A stretch of DNA of 64,000 nt from Aquimarina sp. Aq78 (GTDB lineage: Bacteria; Bacteroidota; Bacteroidia; Flavobacteriales; Flavobacteriaceae), in NCBI RefSeq assembly GCF_900299525.1, contig NZ_OMKA01000003.1, positions 496,001 through 560,000 on the forward strand, in the 5' to 3' direction. Each line of letters starts with the position of its first letter. Within the stretch, counting starts at the first letter, position 1. Of the stretch, positions 28,266 through 36,732 are shown one piece after another. The notes under the pieces were generated by a model. It was not told the origin of the DNA and searched no databases. It worked only from the letters and a program-made list of their open reading frames with translations. The translations under genes were made by a program, and so were the position numbers.

Positions 28266-29018
28266 TTAATACCACCGTTTATCATTGAACGAATTCTTTT
28301 TCCAATACCACATAGTAATAAATCCAATTACAGCACCACCAATATGTGCCCAATGAGCGACATTAGAAGGACCTAAAATTGCTTGCCCCGTTATTCCTCC
28401 ATAAAGGTCTAATAAAAAATAACCACCTATCAAATATTTTGCCTTAATAGGAATCGGAATAAAAATTATATATAATGGTAAATTAGGGTATAATACCGCA
28501 AATGCTGCTAATATTCCAAAAATAGCACCCGAAGCCCCTACCATTGGCGTTACATAAGCCCCTATCATTCTCTCAGTAACTTCTTGAGGTATATTAGGAT
28601 ATACTTTATATTGACCAGAGGCAACAGTATCTTGTATGAATTTACCAATTTCTGCAGGAGAAAAACCTGCATCCAAATATGCCTGATATCCTGGGGTAAA
28701 CTGAAAATATGAAAATAGAATTTGAAAACCTACTGCACCAAGCCCTGAAAAAAAGTAAATAAAAAGAAACTTTTTCTGACCGATAGAACTTTCCAAATGG
28801 CTTCCAAACATATATAAGGCAAACATATTAAAAAAGATATGCCCTGCATCTGCATGCATAAACATATGGGAAACAATTTGCCATATCTGGAAATTATCAT
28901 TTTTAGGAAACCAGAGTGCAAATAAATTAAATGCGTTGTTTCCTAAAGTTAACGACCCTACGAAAAAAATGGCATTAATAATTAATAACCCCTTTACTGT
29001 ATCTGTAATTCTCCCCAT
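28266..29018 (-). CDS. Rhomboid family intramembrane serine protease 2
   Basis: A 250-residue membrane protein with six or seven helices. The motifs are complete: HADAGHIFFNMFALYMFG, the active-site GASGAIFG and the catalytic His in HIGGAVIGF. A loop of about 50 polar residues between the early helices (around 105-150) is typical of Bacteroidota members. It lies directly downstream of mutL (7 bases) and upstream of the second rhomboid. Substrates are unknown. Confidence 0.92.
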   Translation of the reverse strand: MGRITDTVKGLLIINAIFFVGSLTLGNNAFNLFALWFPKNDNFQIWQIVSHMFMHADAGHIFFNMFALYMFGSHLESSIGQKKFLFIYFFSGLGAVGFQILFSYFQFTPGYQAYLDAGFSPAEIGKFIQDTVASGQYKVYPNIPQEVTERMIGAYVTPMVGASGAIFGILAAFAVLYPNLPLYIIFIPIPIKAKYLIGGYFLLDLYGGITGQAILGPSNVAHWAHIGGAVIGFITMWYWKKNSFNDKRWY

Positions 29019-29025
29019 TTATGTA

Positions 29026-30900
29026 TTAAAATTTCTTATCGATTTCATCTACTGTTAACGTAATGAAAGTCGGCTTATTATTTGGTGTTATAGTAGGCTC
29101 GGTACATGCAAACAGGCTATTTACCATATACTGTTGTTGTTCTGAAGCCAATTCTACTCCTGCTCGCACTGCAATACTTTTTGAAATGGATCTGGCTAGC
29201 AAATCTGTCTGAGAAAAACCACTATCTGGCACCTCACTTTCGAGATCATTAATCAACTGTTCTAAAAGTTGAGCTACTTCTTTTTCTGAAGTAACCGATG
29301 GTATTCCCATGATTTCAACCTCTCCGGGGGATAACTCTCCAAAAACAAACCCTGTATTTTCGAGCTGTTCTTTTACAGTAGTAAGAAGTTCAATCTCTTT
29401 TTTGGTAAAAGAAAGTACCAGTGGAAACAATAATTGTTGACTTACAGCACTTGCCATGGTAATATTACGCAATAACTCTTCGTATAATATTCTTTGATGT
29501 GCTCGGTTTTGATTAACAATCACCATCCCACTTTTTATGGTAGTAACAATATATTTTTTTCTAAGTTGATACGTTGTATGATGTCCAACTTTTTTTTCAT
29601 CGGTCTCAAACAATGATCCTGTAACTTCTGCACTTTCGAATTCTACTGAAGAAAAATCATTTTCAGTAGGCTTGAAGGTTGTCATTTCAGATTCTAACCC
29701 TACATACAGATTCTCCCAGTCTCCGGCAGATTCTTTTTTAAACGATGTATGGCTTTTGCCCGAAAACGAGCCACCACCAGATACTTTTTCATCTTTAAAC
29801 GGATTAAAATTACGATCTACCTCTATTGTAGGTGTTTGAGCAGTCTTACTCTTATACTCATAAGGTGTATCCATCGAAGCATCTCTATTAAAATCTAATA
29901 CAGGTGCCACATTAAATTGCCCAAGGCTATGTTTTATCGAAGCTCTTAACATGGCATACAACGCATGTTCATCTTCAAATTTAATTTCGGTCTTAGTAGG
30001 GTGAATATTAATATCTATTGATTTGGGGTCCACAGTAAGATATACAAAATAGCTTGGATGTGCTTTATCTTTTAGCAAACCTTCAAATGCAGCATTAACG
30101 GCATGATTCAAATAAGGACTCTTAATAAACCTATTATTAACAAAGAAAAACTGCTCGCCACGTGTACGCTTAGCATATTCTGGTTTTCCTATAAACCCAC
30201 TTATAGTAACTAAGTCTGTTTCTTCTTCAACGGGAACAAGTTTTTCATTGGTTTTCCCTCCAAAAATATTTACAATACGTTGGCGACAATTTGTAATAGG
30301 TAGATTAAAAACTTCACTACCATTATGGTACATATCAAATTTAATAGAATGATGTGCCATAGTCACCCGATGAAATTCATCGATAATATGGCGTAATTCT
30401 ACTGCATTTGATTTTAAAAAATTTCGCCTTGCAGGAATATTATAAAATAGATTTTTGACACTTATAGAGGTTCCTTTTGGTGTTACGCATACTTCTTGAG
30501 AAATCACTTCACTACCTTCTATATTAATCTCTGTACCTACCTCATCTTCTTCTTGCTTAGTTTTTAACTCTACATGGGCAATCGCAGCAATAGAGGCCAA
30601 AGCTTCTCCTCTGAAACCTTTGGTATCTAATTGAAAAATATCTTCTGCTGCTTTTATTTTTGAAGTAGCATGCCTTTCAAAACTCAGTCTGGCATCGGTA
30701 ACGCTCATTCCTGATCCATTATCAATAACCTGAATAAGAGTTTTACCAGCTTCTTTTATGATTAATTTTATATGCGTAGCCTTAGCATCAATTGCGTTCT
30801 CTAATAGCTCTTTCACTACTGAAGCTGGTCGTTGAACCACCTCTCCGGCAGCAATTTGATTAGCTACGTGATCTGGTAATAGTTGAATGATATCAGACAT
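29026..30900 (-). CDS. mutL: DNA mismatch repair protein MutL
   Basis: A 624-residue MutL. The N-terminal GHKL ATPase domain is intact: IAAGEVVQRPASVVKELLENAIDA, DNGSGM, RHATSK and TKGFRGEALASI. The linker is about 335-435. The C-terminal dimerisation domain is unusual. At the place of the endonuclease motif DQHA(X)2E(X)4E it has NQNRAHQRILYEE (463-475), with Asp to Asn and Glu to Gln changes. The CPHGRP motif is replaced by ACTEPTITPNNKPT (from about 598). Metal-dependent nicking therefore seems lost or altered. MutL couples MutS mismatch recognition to repair. The start codon is directly next to the stop of the 97-residue protein gene. Confidence 0.95.
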   Translation of the reverse strand: MSDIIQLLPDHVANQIAAGEVVQRPASVVKELLENAIDAKATHIKLIIKEAGKTLIQVIDNGSGMSVTDARLSFERHATSKIKAAEDIFQLDTKGFRGEALASIAAIAHVELKTKQEEDEVGTEINIEGSEVISQEVCVTPKGTSISVKNLFYNIPARRNFLKSNAVELRHIIDEFHRVTMAHHSIKFDMYHNGSEVFNLPITNCRQRIVNIFGGKTNEKLVPVEEETDLVTISGFIGKPEYAKRTRGEQFFFVNNRFIKSPYLNHAVNAAFEGLLKDKAHPSYFVYLTVDPKSIDINIHPTKTEIKFEDEHALYAMLRASIKHSLGQFNVAPVLDFNRDASMDTPYEYKSKTAQTPTIEVDRNFNPFKDEKVSGGGSFSGKSHTSFKKESAGDWENLYVGLESEMTTFKPTENDFSSVEFESAEVTGSLFETDEKKVGHHTTYQLRKKYIVTTIKSGMVIVNQNRAHQRILYEELLRNITMASAVSQQLLFPLVLSFTKKEIELLTTVKEQLENTGFVFGELSPGEVEIMGIPSVTSEKEVAQLLEQLINDLESEVPDSGFSQTDLLARSISKSIAVRAGVELASEQQQYMVNSLFACTEPTITPNNKPTFITLTVDEIDKKF

Positions 30901-31194
30901 CTATCGTCGTGCAGTAAATATGGATAAATCAAAATCAATTATATACAAAAAGATGAAGATCAGGATTATTGCAATATAAATAACCTTTCTATTAATTTCA
31001 CGATTACCTCGATTACGACTCGATGTACGGGCTTCTGCCCAGTGTGAACCAAAATCTATATCATTTGTAGCATCCCTGTATTTGGTAATTTTATTCTCAA
31101 AATTATAGATATTACCTCCACTTTTACCTTCATAGTATCTAGGGGTGTAATTGAATCTTCGGTTTTTCCTTCTTTTTGGGATACTTAACTTCAC
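30901..31194 (-). CDS. Small bitopic membrane protein
   Basis: A 97-residue protein starting with GTG at 31194. The first 70 residues are very basic and polar (RRKNRRFNYTPRYYEGKSGG), then comes one transmembrane helix (about 71-88) and a short tail. I recognise it only as a small protein commonly found between mutL and ribH in Flavobacteriia. It is sometimes labelled after the neighbouring riboflavin gene, but nothing in the sequence supports an enzymatic role. Its stop touches the mutL start. Confidence 0.7.
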   Translation of the reverse strand: MKLSIPKRRKNRRFNYTPRYYEGKSGGNIYNFENKITKYRDATNDIDFGSHWAEARTSSRNRGNREINRKVIYIAIILIFIFLYIIDFDLSIFTARR

Positions 31195-31324
31195 AATCTG
31201 CTTCTATCTTTTTGATTATCCAAATATACTTAAAAAGCATTGTAATGTAAAGTTTTTAGCATTACAATAACATCAAAATATAAATAGCAAAGATTATACC
31301 GCTTAGATTTTAGCTAGAGAATTC

Positions 31325-31828
31325 TCATTTATAAAAGGTTGCGTCTTTACGCAACTGTGCCATTTTGATAGCTGCAATTGCCGCTTCAGTTCCTTTATTA
31401 CCATGCTTTCCGCCAGAACGATCAATAGATTGCTGTAGTGTATTATCTGTAAGCACACAAAAGATTACAGGGATATCACTAGCTATATTTAAGTCCTTGA
31501 TTCCTTGTGTAACACCTTCGCAAACAAAGTCAAAATGCTTGGTTTCTCCTTGTATAACAGATCCTACAGCAATAACAGCATCAAGCATATCAAAAGATTC
31601 TTGCATTTTCTTACAGCCGTATATCAATTCGAAACTTCCGGGTACATTCCAGCGTACTATGTTTTCTTTTACTGCTCCACAATCTATAAATGCATCAAAT
31701 GCACCTTGAAATAGCCCTTGGGTAATTTCTTCATTCCATTCTGAAACAACAATCCCAAACCGAAAGTTTTTCGCATTTGGGATAGTAGTTTTATCGTATT
31801 GTGATAAATTTTTATTTTCTGTAGCCAT
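31325..31828 (-). CDS. ribH: 6,7-dimethyl-8-ribityllumazine synthase
   Basis: A 167-residue enzyme that condenses the ribityl-aminopyrimidine with dihydroxybutanone phosphate in riboflavin synthesis. Motifs are FGIVVSEWNEEIT, NVPGSFELIYGCKKM, AVIAVGSVIQGETKHFDFVCEGVTQG (the loop with the conserved GETKHF and catalytic His) and PVIFCVLTDNTLQQ, ending with GNKGTEAA. Normal length. It lies 63 bases after the TPR gene in the same direction. No FMN riboswitch is visible in the gap. Confidence 0.95.
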   Translation of the reverse strand: MATENKNLSQYDKTTIPNAKNFRFGIVVSEWNEEITQGLFQGAFDAFIDCGAVKENIVRWNVPGSFELIYGCKKMQESFDMLDAVIAVGSVIQGETKHFDFVCEGVTQGIKDLNIASDIPVIFCVLTDNTLQQSIDRSGGKHGNKGTEAAIAAIKMAQLRKDATFYK

Positions 31829-31891
31829 ATTGGTTTCGCGTCTTGGGTTTTAGGTTTCAGCAAAAAACTAAAAATTAGAACCACAAAACTA

Positions 31892-32662
31892 TTACTTCAT
31901 TGCTTGTGCTTTACCTAGATGTACATCTGCTTGATTAGCTTCTACACTCTTAGGAAACTCTTCTTTAATTCTTTCTAAATACGGAATTGCAACTTCTGGT
32001 TTATCAAGAGATATTGCAGTAATTGCTGCTTTTAATAAAAACTTCGGAGTAGTAAAGTCATTTACTTTTGCTTTAGCCGCTTTTTCATAATACCCTAATG
32101 CTTCTTCTGTTTGATCAAGCTGAGAAAATGCATCCCCAATACCACCTAAAGCTAAAGGACCTAATATATCGTCATCACTCTTAAAACTATCAAGGTAATT
32201 GATTGCTTCCTGGTATTTATTCATATTTAGGTAAGAAAATCCAGCATAATAGTTTGATAGGTTAGCAGCGTCGGTACTACCATAATTCTCTATAATTCCT
32301 AAAAAACCATACTTCCCTTCTCCTCCGTTAAGAGCTAAAGTATATAACGAATCACTAAGTTTAGAGTTACCATTAACAGCATTATCAAAATACTGTTGTG
32401 CAGTAAACATCTCATTAGCTGCTTCTTCCTCTTTTGGTTCCTGGATAAATTTCTGAAATCCAAGATATCCTAATATCACAACGGCTATCATTCCGACAGC
32501 ACTTAGTATATATTTTTGGTTAGCTGCAACCCATTCTTCAGTTTTAGAAGCCCCTTCATCTAAGGTATTAAATACCTCAGCAGTTGTTGAATTGTCTTCT
32601 ATTTGCTCAACTTCTTCAGCTTTGTTTTTTGGTTTGTGTCCACGTTTCTTGTAAGTTGCCAT
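31892..32662 (-). CDS. Membrane-anchored TPR protein (YfgM/BamD-like)
   Basis: A 256-residue protein. A Lys-rich cytoplasmic N-terminus is followed by one transmembrane helix (about 51-69). Periplasmic TPR-like helices follow (about 90-250), with LSNYYAGFSYLNMNKYQEAINYL and ALGYYEKAAKAKVNDFTTPKFLLKAA. It resembles YfgM-type ancillary proteins that assist periplasmic chaperone work near the Sec translocon, but the function is not proven. It is the first gene of the minus-strand cluster that continues to ribH, mutL and the rhomboids, and is divergent from recF. Confidence 0.82.
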   Translation of the reverse strand: MATYKKRGHKPKNKAEEVEQIEDNSTTAEVFNTLDEGASKTEEWVAANQKYILSAVGMIAVVILGYLGFQKFIQEPKEEEAANEMFTAQQYFDNAVNGNSKLSDSLYTLALNGGEGKYGFLGIIENYGSTDAANLSNYYAGFSYLNMNKYQEAINYLDSFKSDDDILGPLALGGIGDAFSQLDQTEEALGYYEKAAKAKVNDFTTPKFLLKAAITAISLDKPEVAIPYLERIKEEFPKSVEANQADVHLGKAQAMK

Positions 32663-32682
32663 AAATTTTCTTTAATGAACGG

Positions 32683-32690
32683 CAAAAATA
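32683..32690 (-). promoter_or_regulatory. Candidate -7 element for the TPR-ribH-mutL cluster
   Basis: Read on the minus strand, TATTTTTG fits the Bacteroidota -7 consensus TAnnTTTG exactly and lies 20 bases before the ATG of the TPR gene. No TTG stands at the usual 19-base distance upstream, so the -33 part is missing or weak. Confidence 0.35.
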
Positions 32691-32798
32691 AAATATTTAT
32701 TCACAATTAAAAGCACAACTATTTATTATTTTTCAATAATTTGCGTCGGTTAACTAAGAATTCTATTAAAGTCGGGACTCCTTGATGATCACTATTTT

Positions 32799-33899
32799 AT
32801 GATTTTAAATTCTCTTTCTTTACTTAATTATAAAAATTTCGAGTCCATCAATTTTGAATTTGACGATAAGATAAACTGTCTTGTTGGAAATAATGGGGTC
32901 GGAAAAACAAATATTCTGGATGCTATTTATCATTTGTCATTTGGTAAAAGCTATTTCAATCCAATTACCAGTCAAAACATTAAGCATAATGCCGATTTTT
33001 TTGTCATTGACGGTCTTTACACAAAGGAAGGTCGTGATGAAAAAGTTATTGTAAGTGCAAAAAGAGGGCAGAAAAAAGTAATCAAACGCAACGCAAAAAT
33101 ATATGATACTTTTAGTGAGCATATTGGTTTTTTACCTTTGGTAATTATTTCTCCTGCAGACAGAGATCTAATTACAGAAGGTAGTGATACTCGTCGCAAA
33201 TTTATAGATGGTGTGATCTCCCAAAGTGATCAATCTTATCTAAAAACATTATTAAAATATTCTAAAATTGTATCACAGCGTAACTCTCTATTAAAGTACT
33301 TTACTGCCAATAATACTTTTGATCCTACCACATTAGAGGTATACAACCAGCAAATGCATGAGTACGGTAGTATTATCTATGAAAAAAGAGCAGCATTTTT
33401 AGAGGTTTTTATTCCTATTTTCGAAAACAGGTATCAAGCAATTAGCTCTGGAAAAGAAAGTGTTACTCTTTCTTATCAAAGTAAGCTATCCGAAACTAAT
33501 TTACTAACTCTTTTAGAGCAGAGTCTTTCTAGAGACAGAATGCTACAATATACCAGTGTGGGAGTTCATAAAGATGATTTAGCTTTTGAGATTGAAGGCT
33601 ATCCTATTAAAAAATTCGGAAGCCAGGGACAACAAAAATCGTTTCTTATTGCTTTAAAACTAGCTCAATTTGATTTTATTAAAAAACAAAGTAAAGTAAA
33701 CCCTATACTCTTACTTGATGATATTTTTGACAAACTTGATGAAAAACGTGTAGAGCATATCATAAAATTGGTAGATGATCAAAATTTTGGACAATTATTC
33801 ATTAGTGATACTCATGCAGATCGAACAGAAAGTGTGGTAAAAAAGATATCGCAATCATACAAAATTATTAAGTTGAAAAATAACGAATTAGAGAAATAG
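32799..33899 (+). CDS. recF: DNA replication and repair protein RecF
   Basis: A 366-residue SMC-like ATPase. Walker [16 protein letters not shown] is at about 30-44, FGKSYF follows, the signature [16 protein letters not shown] is near 280, and Walker [17 protein letters not shown] is near 307. RecF helps load RecA at gapped DNA through RecOR. Its reading direction diverges from the TPR gene. The two following genes, a lipocalin-like lipoprotein and the DciA-like DUF721 gene, lie in the same direction. Confidence 0.96.
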   Translation: MILNSLSLLNYKNFESINFEFDDKINCLVGNNGVGKTNILDAIYHLSFGKSYFNPITSQNIKHNADFFVIDGLYTKEGRDEKVIVSAKRGQKKVIKRNAKIYDTFSEHIGFLPLVIISPADRDLITEGSDTRRKFIDGVISQSDQSYLKTLLKYSKIVSQRNSLLKYFTANNTFDPTTLEVYNQQMHEYGSIIYEKRAAFLEVFIPIFENRYQAISSGKESVTLSYQSKLSETNLLTLLEQSLSRDRMLQYTSVGVHKDDLAFEIEGYPIKKFGSQGQQKSFLIALKLAQFDFIKKQSKVNPILLLDDIFDKLDEKRVEHIIKLVDDQNFGQLFISDTHADRTESVVKKISQSYKIIKLKNNELEK

Positions 33900-33947
33900 A
33901 GATCATTAAAAATTTCTTCTGATTAATAAAAAACACTCAAATAAAAT

Positions 33948-34361
33948 ATGCGACGAGTTTTACTTTATATAGCACTTCTATATGTCACTTCTTGTACAAC
34001 CACCAACCCAAAAGAGTATATTCAATACTTGGATGGATATTGGGAAATCAAAAAGGTAGTATTACCTGATGGAAACAAAAAAGAATATGTGTTCAATCAA
34101 GATATTGACTTTTTTGAAGTTAAAGACTCAATAGGAATACGCAAAAAAGTACGACCTCAACTGGATGGAAATTTTATAATTACCAATAATCAGGAAATAT
34201 TCACTATAGCTATTGAAAACGATAGTGTAAGATTATATTATAAAAACTCGTTAGCGGCATGGAAAGAAACCATTATTTCTGCAAAAGAAAACGAGATAGT
34301 TTTCAAGAATGAAACAGGAAATGTTTACTTTTATCAACGATATCAAAAGCTAAAATTATAA
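33948..34361 (+). CDS. Lipocalin-like lipoprotein
   Basis: A 137-residue lipoprotein: signal 1-15 followed by VTSC (Cys16). The mature part has YLDGYWEIKKVVLPDGNKKEY near its start, the GxW pattern that opens lipocalin folds, and alternating hydrophobic beta-strands to the end. Ligand unknown. Its stop codon overlaps the start codon of the DUF721 gene by one base (TAATG). Confidence 0.72.
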   Translation: MRRVLLYIALLYVTSCTTTNPKEYIQYLDGYWEIKKVVLPDGNKKEYVFNQDIDFFEVKDSIGIRKKVRPQLDGNFIITNNQEIFTIAIENDSVRLYYKNSLAAWKETIISAKENEIVFKNETGNVYFYQRYQKLKL

Positions 34362-34657
34362 TGGCAAAACGTCATCAAGAACATCAGAGTATGGAAGAGG
34401 CTTTAAAAAGCTTTGTTTCTGACAATAATCTACAAAAAGGACTAGACAAGGTTGCTGTACGTGATGTTTGGGAAAAAATAATGGGACCTGCAATAACAAA
34501 ATATACGCGGAATATTAAACTTGAAAGAGAAACTGTGTATGTTGAACTTACATCATCTGTATTAAGAGAAGAACTTAGTTATGGCAGGCAAAAAATAATA
34601 GATAACCTCAATGAAGAACTAGGCAAAGTATTAGTCAAAAAATTAGTTCTGAGGTAA
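34361..34657 (+). CDS. DUF721 (DciA-like) protein
   Basis: A 98-residue basic cytoplasmic protein with the DUF721 pattern: VRDVWEKIMGPAITKYTRNIKLERETVYVELTSSVLREELSYGR (motif spread over about 28-72) and a C-terminal ILDNLN-like segment. The family includes DciA, which helps load the replicative helicase in bacteria lacking DnaC. Placement after recF fits a replication role. Its last 15 bases overlap the 3' end of the convergent thioesterase gene. Confidence 0.85.
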   Translation: MAKRHQEHQSMEEALKSFVSDNNLQKGLDKVAVRDVWEKIMGPAITKYTRNIKLERETVYVELTSSVLREELSYGRQKIIDNLNEELGKVLVKKLVLR

Positions 34658-35035
34658 CTCCTTTTTTTCATGTAAAATTTCAGTTTTACCATGTGATACT
34701 GGTTTTCCATTGATATCAAGATTAACTACTGTTATATTCTCTACCTTAATAATTGTCTTATGCGTTAATTTATTTCTCACTTCACATTTAAGAATCAAAG
34801 AGGTATTTCCGAATTTCACAACGCCCATTCCTATTTCAATAATATCACCTTGTACTGCAGAGCTCACAAAATTGATTTCAGACATGAATTTTGTCACTAC
34901 TCTTCTGTTTTGTAATTGTATAATTGCATACAACGCCGCTTCTTCATCTATCCATTCTAACAACCTACCTCCAAATAAGGTTTCATTAGAATTTAAATCG
35001 CCTGGTTTTATAATTTTTCTGGTGTGATACTTCAT
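34643..35035 (-). CDS. Acyl-CoA thioesterase (hotdog fold)
   Basis: A 130-residue hotdog protein of the YciA/acyl-CoA hydrolase type. NSNETLFGGRLLEWIDEEAALYA (about 16-38) contains the conserved GG-W-D pattern and the likely catalytic Asp. FVSSAVQGDIIEIG and NITVVNLDINGKPV follow the family. It hydrolyses acyl-CoA to free acid and CoA. It is a single gene that converges with the DUF721 gene, overlapping by 15 bases. Confidence 0.9.
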   Translation of the reverse strand: MKYHTRKIIKPGDLNSNETLFGGRLLEWIDEEAALYAIIQLQNRRVVTKFMSEINFVSSAVQGDIIEIGMGVVKFGNTSLILKCEVRNKLTHKTIIKVENITVVNLDINGKPVSHGKTEILHEKKELPQN

Positions 35036-35159
35036 GATTTCATTTTGTTTACCACAAAATTATCAAAAATATCGTGTTCTATGCTCGATAAAAGAAAAGG
35101 ATTTTACAGTTAAGATGTATTACTATTTAACGCTTTGTCATTAACAATGTACAGAGTGG

Positions 35160-36332
35160 TTAGGGAACTATTATCTCGTCACAAAACTGTATGCCATCAG
35201 AGCAATTTGGAGTCATTACTTTTGCACACACATTATTTGTGCCTTGATCCAAATCAAACTCTACTACTCCAACGCTTAACAATGAATTTTCAATAAAAAC
35301 TTCATTCACATACCAGCCTATAGTAACATCATTACTCACTCCTGTAACAGAGGGGTTAAATTTATATGTATTTGTGCCTGTAATTCGTTCATTAGTAAAT
35401 GTAATATCTGGGCAAATAGGTTCTACCACAATTTCTTTACAAGCAATCGTTCCGCTAAGGCAGTTAGTGGTAATCACTTTTATACAAGTTTCATATGTTC
35501 CCGGAGTAAATTGTCTTGTAAATGGGTTTCCATCAACAACCTGATCAGCAATTATCTCCCCATTGATTTTAAAAAATAGTTGATATCCTTCGATAACCTC
35601 AATATCCGGAATGAATCTATACTCATTATCTTGTAAAGGTTCGATTTCAAATCGTATTGCAGGACAGCCAACACAATTATTTATGATTTCATAAAACTCA
35701 TAATATGTCGATATTTGGGTCGGCTTAAGGTCTGGAGTAACTAGTATTGATATTGGAAATTTAAAATTCGGCTGATAAATAGCTCCCTGATCCGTAAGAA
35801 AACGACTAAAATTTTCCTCACTATCAATATTAACTTCTTTATTTTCTTTATCACTTAGCGAAATAGGATATTCAAACTTAAAACATTGTCTATATAAATG
35901 ATCAAAAACATCTCTGAATGTTTTTATCTGACATTCTCTAAGTACATTAATCAAAGAATCTTCATTTTCTACAAGAAGTGGACCATCAGCACCTTTAAAC
36001 ATTACCTGAATAGGAAATTGCAACCCGGTTATATTAAAATTTGCACTTTGTCCAGAAATTACACCAAGTAATCCTTGATAATCATCAACTCGTATGGTCG
36101 AATCAGTATTATAACCAAATATTAATGGATATTTAAAAGTAAAACACAACTCTTCTTCATTTATTACCGAATTTCTGGTTTTTATATCATTAAGGATAGA
36201 TACGATTGTTGTAGTTGATGTAATCTTAGCATCTATACTATCAGGAAAAAAAGAGTCATCATTTACACAAGAATATGCAAACATTACCAATGCTAGTATA
36301 AAACCTTTACAATATGTACTTAATTTATTCAA
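35160..36332 (-). CDS. Lipoprotein with Cys-rich PKD-like repeats 1
   Basis: A 390-residue lipoprotein starting with TTG at 36332; the signal ends in FAYSC (Cys22). The N-terminal half has two similar units with FKYPLIF / FKFPISI strands and ENEDSLINVL / DSEENFSRFL motifs. The C-terminal half holds two PKD-like beta-sandwich units: CPDITFTNERITGTNTYKF, GWYVN and VCAKVMTPNCSDGIQFCDEI. These four-Cys units match those of the lipoprotein at 41980. A likely ECF-type promoter lies 27-55 bases upstream. It stands divergent from the SusC/SusD pair and may be a surface glycan- or peptide-binding accessory protein; that role is inferred. Confidence 0.75.
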   Translation of the reverse strand: MNKLSTYCKGFILALVMFAYSCVNDDSFFPDSIDAKITSTTTIVSILNDIKTRNSVINEEELCFTFKYPLIFGYNTDSTIRVDDYQGLLGVISGQSANFNITGLQFPIQVMFKGADGPLLVENEDSLINVLRECQIKTFRDVFDHLYRQCFKFEYPISLSDKENKEVNIDSEENFSRFLTDQGAIYQPNFKFPISILVTPDLKPTQISTYYEFYEIINNCVGCPAIRFEIEPLQDNEYRFIPDIEVIEGYQLFFKINGEIIADQVVDGNPFTRQFTPGTYETCIKVITTNCLSGTIACKEIVVEPICPDITFTNERITGTNTYKFNPSVTGVSNDVTIGWYVNEVFIENSLLSVGVVEFDLDQGTNNVCAKVMTPNCSDGIQFCDEIIVP

Positions 36333-36732
36333 TATGAAACTATTCTAGATATATTTATAACGTTTCCAAATTCATTTACCCTACCCCATTTCTCTATTTA
36401 ACATGGATGAATGTATATAAAATAAAATTAGAATCAAAAGGCTATCTAAATAATTAAGAACAACAAAACAACTCGATAAATTTTAATTTACCTGTATTAT
36501 TATAAAAAAACATTGGGTCTTAAATCACAATATTCGATATTCATCGTTCTAAAAGTTATAGAGTTTAAAACGATCTAAAATTTCTTCACAAATAGATAAA
36601 AATATTAATTAGTCGTTTCAAATAATTACCCTTACAAATTTGAGGTTAATCTTTTGTTAAAAAATTACTATCACTATTCTCCTCTAAATATTCTTAATAA
36701 CCTTGCTTACTAACAAAAATTAACATGCAATA
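36333..36732. other. Intergenic region upstream of susC-like gene, 400 bases
   Basis: It contains the ECF-type motif at 36359-36387 reading towards the minus-strand lipoprotein. The remainder is very AT-rich. I see no open frame with coding character, no strong hairpin and no clear TTG-N19-TAnnTTTG promoter for the SusC-type gene. Confidence 0.55.
36359..36387 (-). promoter_or_regulatory. Putative ECF promoter of lipoprotein 1 (GGTAGGGTAA-N13-CGTT)
   Basis: On the minus strand GGGGTAGGGTAA is followed by 13 bases and CGTT. The same two elements at the same distance occur at 43204-43232 and 43869-43895. From GGG to CGTT the gap is 16 bases, the usual -35 to -10 spacing of ECF promoters. It ends 26 bases before the start codon. 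Confidence 0.65.

Noticed and set aside
36614..36631. Possible fourth ECF motif (TTACCC with CG upstream, minus strand)
   Set aside because: The spacing is 10 instead of 13 bases, the first element lacks GGTAGGG, and it faces away from the SusC-type gene.
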